Source: Parietichytrium sp. I65-24A (taxonomy: Eukaryota; Sar; Bigyra; Thraustochytrida; Thraustochytriidae). From it: DNA of 64,000 nucleotides. Positions 19,218-28,975 of the stretch are shown one piece after another; position 1 is the first letter of the stretch, and every line of letters starts with the position of its first letter. A program made the position numbers and the translations under genes. The DNA lies in assembly GCA_012862575.1 (NCBI GenBank), contig BLSF01000005.1, positions 248,001 to 312,000 on the forward strand, given 5' to 3'. A model generated the notes under the pieces. It was given only the letters and a program-made list of their open reading frames with translations. It was not told where the DNA came from and made no database searches.

Positions 19218-20088
19218 GCTCACTGCTCACTGCTCCACCTGAGTCCGCGGACGCCAGCGTATGTGCGCGTGTCTGGATATATATATATATAATATATATA
19301 TATATGTATGTAGTATGTGTATACACAACTGATACGTGTCTGCGTATGTGCCCGTGTATGTGTATGTGTATGTGTGTGTGTTGGCGTGATTCGCAACGGC
19401 GGTTGTAACGGCTGTAACGCTCGCGGGCTCTGCTGTTACTGCTGTCCTTCTTGTATTGACGCATGGTGGTTGATGGGCTAGCAATTTGAATTGGGTTCCG
19501 CAAAGAAGGAGCAACTCGCTGTTCTTCATAGCACCTTGTTAATTAATTAAAGTCTTCCTATCCATACATCACTCAATTGATAGATGATAGTAGAGTTGGA
19601 AAATAGCTCTCCATTCTCTTCATACTGATTACAATAGTATTCTCTCCATATGCTCCCCACCCCAGCATGCTTACCCGCGCATAATTAGAGTTAAGCCCCG
19701 TCGGCATTAATGATATACTATCGATAATAGTAGGGGTTTGAGGAGAAAGGCAAGATGCGTGCCTTTTTCATACGCCTACAGTTGTCTCAGAGTCATATAA
19801 GCTTTATGTATAGTAGTTCCAAGAGAATGTGCCCAAGTCGCGTAAAATAGTTCTCATACGCCTCCAGTTTCGTCTGGTGTAATTACTATCTGCATATAGG
19901 CGTTACGTGTAGTAGTCCCAATGATTTTGAGAATTTTGAGACAATTGTCTACTTGAGTACCAAAGTCAACTACAGTCGTGAGCGTGAGAGAAAGGAGAGA
20001 AAGGAGAGAAAGAAGGTGCGCGAGGAACGTAGATGAGCGTAGTTGCGCAAGCGTGGCGTCCGCGGGTGCATGTTGCAATAGAAGCAAG
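19218..20088. other. Divergent promoter spacer with microsatellites
   Basis: About 870 bp lie between Spc24 (minus) and the PWWP-like gene (plus). The spacer holds a TA microsatellite, a GT-rich tract to about 19381, and an AT-rich segment. Two segments at about 19770-19830 and 19857-19930 look like diverged copies of each other (CATACGCCT...GTAGT.CCAA). No gene is seen. Confidence 0.45.
19277..19306. repeat. (TA)n microsatellite
   Basis: About 15 TA dinucleotides with one slip, immediately followed by a TATG/GTGT-rich tract (19307-19381). It lies 60-90 bp upstream of the Spc24 start. Confidence 0.9.
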
Positions 20089-21384
20089 ATGGTCTCGGAC
20101 TCGGAGTCAGACTCGGACGCCGAGCTGTTAAATTTCAGTCTTAGACCAAAGCGCGTTCGGGAGGTTGAGGACGTGCAGAAGAGTCAAGATGAGCTCAAGC
20201 GGCTGAGAACAAGCAGTGTCGACTCTGACGAGACGCAGATGAACAGTCAGACGGTGCCAGAACTGGAGCCACCTAATGGGGGTCAGCCTTCCGACTCGCC
20301 TGGCGAGAAGAGCTCTCCGGCGGAGGGCAAGTGGAAAGCTAGCTCTAAAGTGGAGCGGTTTGCTCGAGAGATTGAGGAGATGAACCTTTGCAAGCCTGAC
20401 GAGTTCAAGTGGGCGCTCGGACTTTCACATACGAAGAAGGTGTGGTATCCGTGCCGGACGGTGGACTTGCGAAATATGCCGATCACCGTTCAAGAGGCTT
20501 TGCAAAGTGAAGAGTTGCATGCTCTTGAAGGTGATGTGATCGTTATGTATTTTTGCGATAGCAAAAAACCGAAGAACTACTTCATGAAGGTTAAACGAGA
20601 GGAGGTCCAGCCATTTGTGCCTTTTGACGAAACCTATTACCACCACTTGTGCCAGTACGCGTCGGGAAAACAGAAGAAGAGGCTGTCTAAAACAGACAAA
20701 TCTCTGGCTTCCGACCTTTACAAATCGGTACAGAAGACTCTGCAACTATATTGGCCGAGTCTAGAGCGACATACCCTGGAGGCACAAGAAAATGCTGTGG
20801 ATGCAAAAAGGCTAAAACTAGAAGAAGAGAAAATTCGCGAGGGGCTCCAACCTGAAGATGATTCAGACGACTTTACACGAGTGAAAGAATACCTTGGTTT
20901 CGTAGGAGAACTTCGAAACATCGACGTATCCGATCCAGCTTATCAAGGTATTTTGGAGCTACATGCTGGCGATGAAGTCATCTTGCGTTGCAACATCTCG
21001 AAACGCTTGGAGAGGCGAAGAATTTGTGTCATATCTGGAGCTAGTGCCGATGACGCGCTGATCGAACTTGACAACATGATAAATGGCAGACCGTATTTAG
21101 CTGCGGAAGACAAGATTCAACGATTGCTATCACCCGAAGTTGCTAAAAGCCTTCTTGCCAACACCTCGACTCCGTTCGCTGATAACACGACCTACCTTTC
21201 CGCGAATACTCCTGTCAAAATGTTCAAATACCATCAGAGCGCAGCTGGAAAGGGCATTTCCGGTATGGTACATGATAAAGTTGTAGCCATACACCAAGAG
21301 CTGAAACAAAACCCACTTTTTCGCGGCGCTCTCATTGATATTGCGGTTCCAAAAGGCAAGGCCGAGGACAAGGACGACGCGTAG
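20089..21384 (+). CDS. PWWP-like domain protein, probably nuclear
   Basis: This 431-residue protein begins with a short acidic head (MVSDSESDSDAELL) followed by a basic KRVREVEDV segment. At about 115-180 it has VWYPCRTVDLR, GDVIVMYFCDSKKPKNYF and VQPFVPFDETYY. This is the pattern of a PWWP-type beta barrel: an aromatic-Pro start, a central YF strand, and a closing PF. The rest is helical and charged, with KSVQKTLQLYWPSLERHTLE and a long Glu/Lys stretch. PWWP domains bind DNA and methyl-lysine histones, so a chromatin role is likely but inferred. The frame extends upstream to a GTG at 19978; the ATG at 20089 is used. The C-terminal half (about 260-431) has no family I recognise. Confidence 0.7.
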   Translation: MVSDSESDSDAELLNFSLRPKRVREVEDVQKSQDELKRLRTSSVDSDETQMNSQTVPELEPPNGGQPSDSPGEKSSPAEGKWKASSKVERFAREIEEMNLCKPDEFKWALGLSHTKKVWYPCRTVDLRNMPITVQEALQSEELHALEGDVIVMYFCDSKKPKNYFMKVKREEVQPFVPFDETYYHHLCQYASGKQKKRLSKTDKSLASDLYKSVQKTLQLYWPSLERHTLEAQENAVDAKRLKLEEEKIREGLQPEDDSDDFTRVKEYLGFVGELRNIDVSDPAYQGILELHAGDEVILRCNISKRLERRRICVISGASADDALIELDNMINGRPYLAAEDKIQRLLSPEVAKSLLANTSTPFADNTTYLSANTPVKMFKYHQSAAGKGISGMVHDKVVAIHQELKQNPLFRGALIDIAVPKGKAEDKDDA

Positions 21385-21723
21385 GAATTGCTTGCATCTG
21401 AGTATCAATTGCCTGAGCGGAAGCGAATGATTGTTAGCAACGTTGACCCCTGCCATAGTGGGGTGCAGTGGCCCCTTGTCAACTATTCGATCCCAAGCTC
21501 TTGATGCGTCAAATCATTGTTGCTTTCGCACCGCATCTGTAGAGTGCAGTCCACTACTTGACAATCGCATTCCTCGTCTGTTTCAGGGGACGAAATTTCT
21601 GAGACCGAAGTCCTGAAATTGCTCAAACTAAACAAGGTTGGAGATTGGCAGTCATCTTGAATCCAACAGTAACTTACTTATACTTCAAAACAACAGAACA
21701 AGAATACAGACCAACTAAATATT
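21385..21723. other. Convergent 3' spacer
   Basis: About 340 bp lie between the stops of the PWWP-like gene and EXO1. They serve as 3' UTR for both. Nothing else is seen. Confidence 0.5.
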
Positions 21724-23607
21724 CTATTCTTTCGCGCTTTTTCGGAGCGGTGACAAGCTCAGCCGATTCATCGATTTGGAATTAAACGAGAAGGATTTGA
21801 ACGGGTTGTCTACGGAAGGCTCCTCGCACACGATCCTTGACTCGAATCGATTGGACAGCAAACGATCGATGCTTGACGTGCTTCCTGCCGACCATCGTTT
21901 CTTCCTTCTGACAGGAGTATTCGCGTCAGAGGATTCTGCTTTCATGTGTGAGCCTGGATGGGCATCCGGGGATACAACAAACGCTTGGAGAGACTTTGTG
22001 GCTGGAGGGGATTTTGCCGAAGGTGCTGACGGTGCGATGCTATTGCTTGCCCGTCTTTGCTCTGGTGTTTCTGCTTCCAGGGTTTGGACATCTAGGCTCA
22101 CTCGATGATCTATCTTTGAAATTATGAAGAGACCTTTTTCGGAATCTTGTGGTCGCCTTCGCTGAACGCTCTCCTTCGTTTGTTCTAATACCTCTGCAAT
22201 GGAGACCTGCATATTTTCGGTCGAACGATAACCAAAGTATTGGCTCAGTGGCTTGGCTCTCTTCTCTTCGCCCATCTCGTTTACGATTTGATTCGGATGG
22301 ACGTTCTCAGTCTCGTCGTCTCTCAGACGCTTCTTGCTTTCTACAGCTACCGAATTTACAATTCCCTTGAGCTTCTCCTGAGCCAAAGATTCAGCGTCCA
22401 AGGCTCTCATCGTGTCTGCTGGCAACATGGACTCGATCCCGTCCTGAAAAAAAGGCTGATGTGTCAGGGGATTCAAATTTCCAGCTGCGATTTCCTTGGA
22501 CAGCTGCTCGTCCATAACGGCACCTGCGAACGCAAGAGTTCTCTCCGCTTCCTGGAGAAGGCGGAGGTCTTTTTCATCTACAACCTTGAGTCTCCTAGCC
22601 CGTGTAACTTCTTCCCCATATGTAAAGACGACGTGATATTTGAAAGTAAGCTTTGCCCGGTAAAATGATTTCTCAAAGTCCACGGGAACGAGATACGAGC
22701 CCTCAAAACGCAAACCACGAAGCACCCGGGCTGTCGAACGATATTTTTGAACAAATTTGTAAGCAGATTTGATGCCTAGACCAGGCAGAGAGGGCAGATA
22801 ATCGCACCCTGAAAGTATACACATATCGAGGAACATGTCGTACGTGAACCCATGGAGATTTGGGTTTCTGTTCTTACACAGATCCCCCATATCGATGTAT
22901 TCCCCGGCGCCTAGGTTATCGAGCTTGAAGAAAACCTTTTGGCAGCCAAAAGCGAGGCAGTCTGAGTCCTCGCTGATAGCAAAGTCTGCAAGCCCATTTT
23001 GACACAGATATGCAATTTGAGCATCCGCCTCGTAAGGTGCCACAATGAAGTCTATGTTCCTTTTTCGGAGTTCTTCAATCAGTTGCACCGCAAGCTCAGG
23101 GCTAATATCAACTGCTTTCACGAAGGCCTGGTTGGCTTTCTCACCTTGCCCCTCGCTGAGCAGTTTTTTACCGAGCTCCAAATTACGCTCACGACTAGCG
23201 CGCCGTTCCTTCTCGGTGTCGCCCTTCATGGGCAAGAATCCGCCATCAAACACCATAATTGGTTTGACATGATTCATGAGCAGCATCTCCACCCGTTTGA
23301 TGCAATACGCAATACATTTGGACGAGTCTCCGCCCGTGCACAGCTCCGTGCTGCACGCGTACGCACCTCGATGTAGCCTGTGTGTGTTTTCCGTACAGAG
23401 TCAGACGACCACACTCCCCTCAAATCAAAGAATCTTCCACATCCAATACCCCATGCACATTCGCGTGACGATAGTGCATGACACCCTCCCAAACCCAGCA
23501 ACTCACCACACAAAGGTGTCCACCGCCGCTGTCTGCCCTGCAAAGTCCGCTACGTGCCCTTGCCGCGTAATCGACTTGAGCGCCGGCAGCAGCCCAGATA
23601 TCCCCAT
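21724..23607 (-). CDS. EXO1: Exonuclease 1 (Rad2/FEN1-family nuclease)
   Basis: Two exons give 584 residues. Exon 1 (23607-23507) encodes MGISGLLPALKSITR to DTFV plus two bases of a Trp codon. The donor is GTGAGT at 23506 and the acceptor CACACACAG ends at 23378. Exon 2 (23377-21724) resumes with LHRGAYACSTELC. The nuclease core has the N-region MGISGLLP, IMVFDGG, and the I-region APYEADAQIAYL and EDSDCLAFGC. The helix-two-turn-helix reads ILSGCDYLPSLPGLGIKSAY, with Asp/Glu metal ligands throughout. The N-terminus LHRGAYAC matches EXO1 more than FEN1. A basic, disordered tail (about 340-584) stands where EXO1 binds mismatch-repair partners. The enzyme resects 5'-3' in mismatch repair and double-strand-break processing. 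The exon-2 frame alone lacks the essential N-terminal glycine, so the intron is required. Confidence 0.92.
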
Positions 23608-24303
23608 CCTGCGCCACCTTTCGCAACCTCTCCTTTCGCACTTCTCCAGACTCTCCCACTTCAAGATCTCCCGAGCTCGCAACCTCTCTCTGTGGCCTGG
23701 ATTATTATTCCGGAATGCGTCGTGAACTGTGAAGATCTGTATTCCTCCGCGCCAATCTTGCGCTTCGCACCTCGCGCACGGAACCTGCCCAGCTGCCAAA
23801 TCAGGTGTGACTCCGATGGCTTCGACGACTCTTCGCGGACCTTCCTTCGACTGCTTCCAAGTTGCCACGTTCGAGCTGGGTGGGTTCTTTTGCGCTGGGG
23901 AGCGAAAGTCATTTTCATTTTCAGCCATTATTGGCCTCCTTGCACTTTGGTGTGTGCCGCGCCAATGTTAGTTCTAGTCAAGGTTAGCGGTAGGGAGGGG
24001 GGGAAAAAAAGTTCAAGGGTTTGTTTGGCGATGAATTATTGGTGTGGTAGTCTTGAGCAGTTCACCGACTTGGGACATGCTGCTGGAAGGGAAGCAAAAT
24101 AATACGTATTTCCTTGGTGCTGCACGGGGAGGGATCGGGATTTGTACGTAGGTTTCTGTCAATTTGTCTCCTTTTCTGACAGTTTGTCAAATTACTTGTT
24201 TAAAAAGTATTCATTTACACGGCCAAGCTTCGAGTATCAACAATGGAACTAGATTGTAGTCGAGACTGCTCTCGCGGCATAGAAATGGGGAGCCCCGCGG
24301 TGC
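23608..24303. other. Spacer upstream of EXO1
   Basis: About 700 bp lie between the EXO1 start and the stop of the JmjC gene, both on the minus strand. They should include the EXO1 promoter. A long minus-strand frame (up to 23928) is continuous with EXO1 exon 1, but its extra N-terminal residues are unlike any EXO1 and would bury the obligatory Met-Gly start. They are taken as 5' UTR. Confidence 0.45.
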
Positions 24304-25638
24304 TCAAAGACAGTGCTCGATGATAGGATATACGCGGTCCATGCCGAAGGCGTACTCTGTGAGGATCTCGATGTAGTTGCCAATGTACATCTCGCGAACG
24401 CCAGGTCGGAGGCTCTTGAAGAGGGGGCCAATTATGTCAATACCTCTTTCAAAATCACTCAAAAGCTCAGGCGCATCGCGGCAGGGAATTCGGCGCGGCG
24501 AGTCCTCAACCCCTTTGAGATTCTTGAATCGGTCCTTCAGACTCCGAATGGCGTCTTCTGTCGGAGCGAGGTATTCCAGCAAGCGCCTAATGTAGGTCAG
24601 CATTGCAGCCTCCAGTTTTTCCGAGGACCAGTCACCCTCCATAGGAACCGGCGCCGTAAAAATCTTCTCCGCGGTGTGGTAATCCTGCGAGTCGGTCCAA
24701 AAATTTATTGAGATGGATTTGTCCAAAGCCTCGACATTGTCTATATATATTTTCAAACACGTTGTCAAAGAACATGAGTGTCACTCAAGTTAGAGCCATT
24801 CGCTGCAATTCCGAGCACGCAAAATAAGAAAACACTTACGAAACCAGTACGGAGGAAGGTAAAGAACCTGGCCAGGCTCAAGATCTACAATGATCGCTCC
24901 CAATGTTTCCAAAACTGTCTTGTTCAAAGCAAATGTTTCCTTCTCCCGAAGTTTGGCCTTTGCTCTGCGATATGCAGGGTGCAAGAAAGGGTGGAACCCA
25001 ATCTCCTTTATTGCAGTGGGAGGCAGAAGAACAAATCGCTTGCGTCCTTGTATTTGCACATAAAAGTTGTGGGAGGTGTCGATGTGTGTCTGAGCGATCA
25101 CACCCTTCTGCCCCAGCCAAAAGTTTATGGAGAATCCATCGTCGGACACCTTGAAATGTCCGAGATCGTCCCCAGGAAGCTCGGCACGCAGCTCCGGGAA
25201 GCTCTTTAGATCGGCGCTAAAGTAGTGAAACGGTGCCACTTCGCTCTGAATCGCCTGAAAGAACGCACTGGAACTCATGTCCTTCACGGAAAACTTGGGC
25301 GCGAGCTGAGCGCCAGGGAGATCCGCCATCGGCTTGTCGCGATTAAAGTACTCGAAGACCGGATTGCTGTTGAACCGCACGCCGCCGAGAACGGGCACTC
25401 GATCTTTGATGTACTCCTCATTCCATGCCATGCACTTCCAAGCATTGCTGGGGGCCTCAAGAAACACGACCGGCTTTCCCCCTTCAGCCACGTCAGCCAC
25501 GTCGACGTCGCCCCACCTGGCCACCTGATACCCAACTGCCTCGGTCAGCACCCGGTCCCGCCAGCTCCACGCGGCCAGAGCCACGCTCGCCGCCACAGCG
25601 ACAGCAACGTTTCCCAGCCCAAGACGTCCCTTCCCCAT
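24304..25638 (-). CDS. Membrane-anchored JmjC-domain oxygenase
   Basis: Two exons give 411 residues. Exon 1 is 25638-24840; the donor GTAAGT starts at 24839. The acceptor TATATAG ends at 24741, and exon 2 is 24740-24304. The splice rebuilds LPPYWFHNVEA, the distal-His strand of JmjC cupin oxygenases. The iron ligands are H and D of HIDTSHNF (about residue 184) and this spliced His. Upstream are GHFKVSDDGFSINFW and QIQGRKRFVLLPP. A hydrophobic N-terminal segment (residues 6-25, LGLGNVAVAVAASVALAAWS) predicts a signal anchor, so the enzyme probably faces the ER/Golgi lumen or another membrane compartment. It would then not act on chromatin. The family hydroxylates or demethylates proteins or RNA with Fe(II) and 2-oxoglutarate; the substrate is unknown. 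The open frame starts at a TTG (25662); the ATG at 25638 is used. Confidence 0.86.
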
Positions 25639-25997
25639 TCTTCCTCCTCTCCAATCTCTCAATCTCTGCGGCTAGCTCCGTTTCAGCGGCAGCATCGCCA
25701 ACGCGTCCCGCGCGTCCCTTCTGAGTTCTGCACTCCACCAAAGAGCGCGAGCAACACACGAAGGCTCCCCGCACGTTCGCGGAACGTTCTGTGCTACTCG
25801 CAGCCCGAGTGCGCGGCGAGTACTGTGCCACACTCCGGAAACCGCGAAACTGTCAGCACTGCGCACACTCTGTGCACACTCTGTGCACTGCGTAGCGCCT
25901 AAACGTCAGCACGCTCTAGCAACAGTCGGGGGTCGGCAGTTTCGCGGCAGGGTGTCCTCGCGGCAAGCAAGTGGGCAAGGCGGCAAAACAGTACAAG
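25639..25997. promoter_or_regulatory. Probable bidirectional promoter
   Basis: Only 359 bp separate the ATGs of the divergent JmjC (minus) and methyltransferase (plus) genes, so both promoters and 5' UTRs must be here. The region is GC-rich, with short repeats such as TGTGCACTCTGTGCAC near 25870. No TATA box is evident. Confidence 0.5.
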
Positions 25998-26801
25998 ATG
26001 GCGGAGATGGCAGAGCAGGCGCTGCCGCAGCTAGAGACTTCGGCGGTGTCCATTGGGTCGCGAGAGGTGCGCATGGTGCATGTCGCGGACCCGAAGAGCG
26101 GGGCGTTCTCGCTGGCCAAGAAGCAGTGCGACTTGTGGGAGTTCGTGTGGGGCACGTCGCTGCTGCTGGCGCAGGTGCTGAGCGACTGGGGTTTGCAAGG
26201 CGTTGAGGTGCTGGAGCTCGGCGCAGGGTCGGGGCTCTGCAGCTTGGTGATGGCCCTCGAAGGCGCCAAGGTTACCATGACGGACCTGGTACAGGACGCC
26301 GTGGACCTGTGGGGCAAAAGCCTCTCGGCGAATGGAGCAGGGCTGAGTGCCTCGGTGAAAGCCCGAACGTTGGACTGGAACAAGGACGAGGATGTAGAGA
26401 CCGAGGCCTACGATGTGATCGTGGCGTCTGATGTCTTGTTCTATCGTGGAACTGTCTCTCCGGTCGCAAAGGCGTTTGCGAAGGCGCTCAAACCCGGCGG
26501 GGTTGGAATTCTTGCGGATCCCTGCCGCTGCAACTCTGATGACTTTGAAGCCAAACTAGCGGACTTTGGCATCTACACAACGACGTACATTTTCCTGCCA
26601 GACATGATATCCCGTGCTCAAAATCTTGCGCAACAAGCTTTTGTCGACGTGAAGAAAGTCAAACTGCTTGTATTTAGGAAGCCGCAACCCTCAAATTCGG
26701 AAGACGGTCAGGCCACTTCTCAACCCCTCGACACGCTCTACGGAAAGCTTGAAAGCATGCTGCCTAATTTTGTTCGTCCACAGGAAGAAGCTGACATGTA
26801 G
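25998..26801 (+). CDS. METTL21-type (MTase family 16) lysine methyltransferase
   Basis: This 267-residue seven-beta-strand SAM-dependent methyltransferase has QCDLWEFVWGTSLLLAQVL before motif I. Motif I is VLELGAGSGLCSLVMA, the acidic post-I residue is in VTMTDL, and motif post-II is YDVIVASDVLFYRG. The W-rich segment ahead of motif I and the DVLFY motif characterise family 16 enzymes such as METTL21/EEF1AKMT3/METTL23, which methylate chaperones, elongation factors or histones. The canonical family motif (D/E)XX(Y/F) reads D-V-L-F here. The substrate cannot be inferred. The frame opens at a GTG at 25971; the ATG at 25998 (AAGATGGCGGAG) is used. Single exon, divergent to the JmjC gene. Confidence 0.85.
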   Translation: MAEMAEQALPQLETSAVSIGSREVRMVHVADPKSGAFSLAKKQCDLWEFVWGTSLLLAQVLSDWGLQGVEVLELGAGSGLCSLVMALEGAKVTMTDLVQDAVDLWGKSLSANGAGLSASVKARTLDWNKDEDVETEAYDVIVASDVLFYRGTVSPVAKAFAKALKPGGVGILADPCRCNSDDFEAKLADFGIYTTTYIFLPDMISRAQNLAQQAFVDVKKVKLLVFRKPQPSNSEDGQATSQPLDTLYGKLESMLPNFVRPQEEADM

Positions 26802-26983
26802 AGACTGTGCATTGGAACTACGAGGGCTCGCGTTGTGACGCTCGATTCTATCCCAGACCGACGCAAACAGGCATTGACAGAAAATTTTCTTTGCCGTCCC
26901 TCACGTGAAGATATTTGTAATCTTTTATATGTTAGTCTTTAGCGTAAAGATGATATATTTTAAGTTCTCGGCTCACTGCCAGT

Positions 26984-28228
26984 TTACAACTTTGAGCCCT
27001 CGGTTGAGTCGACTCGGAACTCCAACCTTCCGGTGGAGACAAGCGCCGATGAAGACTCGTCCCAATCGGTCTGCACTTCCAGTACGGTCCCGAATATTTT
27101 CACTCCCAGCTCGATCAAACCAGTCCGTTTGTCCCAGTTCTGCAATTTTACTTCCACACGAGCGACCGAGTTGACCATGATGGCTTTGTCGTAAGTGATA
27201 TTCTGCTTCTCTACGTCAACCTTCTTGCTGCAGCGAGCAAGGGCTAGGACGAAACGGCGCCCGGCTTCTTCCATGCACGTCAAAGTGGCACCTCCATTGA
27301 TGCGGCCAGGCGCTCCGGCGGTATACTTGGAAAAGTACACAATAGACTCTGAGAGCGTCAGATCCGGAGAGCAGAAGCTGACCAAGTCCATTCGCCGCCC
27401 ACTCCCGAACTCCCACTGTACATTGTTCTTCTGCGTGTCTTCAAGGCGTATCATATTGCGCCGCTCGCTTGACAAACAAAGTTGAGCAAACGCAGCTGGC
27501 TTGCAAAGGTCCACCACCACTTCGTATGAGGAACGCAGAACTGCATTGTGTTCCGCATTTGCGTAATCGGTCAAATTGTTATTAGATTCAGGAGGCGTAA
27601 ACTTCGAAATGAAAAACTTGCCGATGGTCTCTTGTACAATTGTTCCATCACTTTCCTTGACAGTGGCTCGAACATTGATTATTTTCTTTTGCGTGCTCTC
27701 AATTTTGATGACGCAGAACAACAGCACATCCGTAGGAACGTGCTTGTAAAAGTTTACAGATAGCTCCAGGGTGAAACAGATTTGCTGGAACATGAGATTG
27801 CACGAGACTCCAAGCATATTATCAATCACGGTCAAAATTGCACATGGATGCACGAACTGCGATCCTGACAGAACTGATGTATTGCCGAAGGTTGCAATGC
27901 CGTGTACCTCAGACTCGTCCTTCAAGAACACGCGGCAGAGAAATCGAGGGGCATAGGTCACGTAGGAAAAGATTTTGCCTGGGTCATCTTCCGCCATTTC
28001 GGCCACCCTCCTCGATTCTAGCAGGTAGGACAAAATCGGGCTCGGAATGTCCTTCAGACTTGCCGCTCCCCCTTTCTCCATGGTCCATCGCACCAGCTGC
28101 TGTTTTGTACTCTTCCAGTCCTCGCCCGCAACCTGGGCTGGCCACCTCGCAGTTTCTGCAACGTCAACGTCCATCTTGCGATGCTCTTCCGCAGCAGAGA
28201 AAGCCAGGGCCATCTTCTCTGAATACAT
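26984..28228 (-). CDS. Double-hotdog acyl-CoA thioesterase-like protein
   Basis: This 414-residue protein (from the ATG at 28228) has two hotdog-fold segments. The first, about 130-225, has FVHPCAILTVIDNMLGVSC, SVNFYKHVPTDVLLFCVIK and ATVKESDGTIVQETIGKFFI. The second, about 310-400, has GRINGGATLTCMEEAGRRFV, SVARVEVKLQNWD and GLIELGVKIFG. The layout of an asymmetric helix-strand-strand repeat fits fused thioesterase/dehydratase-like hotdogs (ACOT9/10- or THEM-like). These hydrolyse or bind acyl-CoAs in mitochondria or cytosol. Catalytic residues are not confidently visible, so binding without catalysis is possible. The frame is open to another ATG at 28381, but those 51 residues are translated from GT/CA-rich sequence and were left out. 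The internal Met57 is a further start candidate. Confidence 0.68.
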   Translation of the reverse strand: MYSEKMALAFSAAEEHRKMDVDVAETARWPAQVAGEDWKSTKQQLVRWTMEKGGAASLKDIPSPILSYLLESRRVAEMAEDDPGKIFSYVTYAPRFLCRVFLKDESEVHGIATFGNTSVLSGSQFVHPCAILTVIDNMLGVSCNLMFQQICFTLELSVNFYKHVPTDVLLFCVIKIESTQKKIINVRATVKESDGTIVQETIGKFFISKFTPPESNNNLTDYANAEHNAVLRSSYEVVVDLCKPAAFAQLCLSSERRNMIRLEDTQKNNVQWEFGSGRRMDLVSFCSPDLTLSESIVYFSKYTAGAPGRINGGATLTCMEEAGRRFVLALARCSKKVDVEKQNITYDKAIMVNSVARVEVKLQNWDKRTGLIELGVKIFGTVLEVQTDWDESSSALVSTGRLEFRVDSTEGSKL

Positions 28229-28975
28229 GCACTTCTCGGACAGTCTATGTCCAAGTCGGCCGATATCGACGCCAGGGCAGCAAGACCGTCGTCTCACTGC
28301 TGCAGTCTGAGCACGGCAATGTACGTACGTCAATATGGTATGCGCGCACGTGTATTGCGTACTACAAACATGTGCACACATACGTGTAGTACCGTCAGTA
28401 CCGTCGTCGCAGCGACTCTCATTCCGCCCTTTCTTGAAGTCTGTTCAGTGCACTCACTCGCTACCTATCTATGTTCATTTGAGATGGATTAATTATTGCG
28501 AATGCGCTTCCATTTCAATGTCCGCCACCCTAGCTAGAGTCCCACTACTCCTATAAGTAGTACTCATTAGTACCGCCCTTTCGCACAACCCCAGCGCCTA
28601 CCGTCTCAGGCTAGCACACCACTATACCCTCCGCTCATGACCTCCTACCTCCACCCCAGCCGTCAGCGAAACCCGCAGCGAAACTCTCCGCGGAACGCAT
28701 CCGCGCAGGTCTGAGCGGAACGCAATTGTGAGGCGTGGTGCCAGAGATTGCCAGAGTCAGAGAGAGAATAAGAGAGACCAAGAGAGAGAGACAGAGAGAG
28801 AATAAGAGAGACCAAGAGACCAAGAGACACATAGAGAAAGAGAGGTTGGTCGGTTGGCTGGTTTGTAGGTTTGTAGTTTTGTAGTTTTGTAGGTTGGTTG
28901 CGCGACAGTGTTGTTGGTTGGCCATCGCGTAGAGTTGTTGTTTCGGCGGTTGGAGACGAGAGGCGGGCGAGCATC
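28229..28975. other. Divergent promoter spacer
   Basis: About 750 bp lie between the hotdog gene (minus) and UTP15 (plus). The spacer contains palindromic TAGTAC words near 28550 and a purine-rich repeat tract described separately. No gene is seen. Confidence 0.45.
28750..28905. repeat. Imperfect GAGA/ACCAAGAG and GTAGTTTT tandem repeats
   Basis: A run of imperfect AGAGAGAATAAGAGAGACC-type units (28755-28848) is followed by GGTTGGTCGGTTGGCTGG and repeated TTTGTAGTTTTGTAG units up to about 28905. It lies in the 5' flank of UTP15 and probably in its 5' UTR. Confidence 0.8.

Noticed and set aside
23503-23928. 107-residue N-terminal extension of EXO1
   Set aside because: It is in frame with exon 1, but it would precede the obligatory Met-Gly nuclease start and has no recognisable content. 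Treated as 5' UTR.
28229-28381. 51-residue N-terminal extension of the hotdog protein starting at an ATG
   Set aside because: It is translated from CA/GT-rich sequence (MCAHVCSTQYTCAHT) without a clear targeting pattern. It remains possible, but the start at 28228 is preferred.
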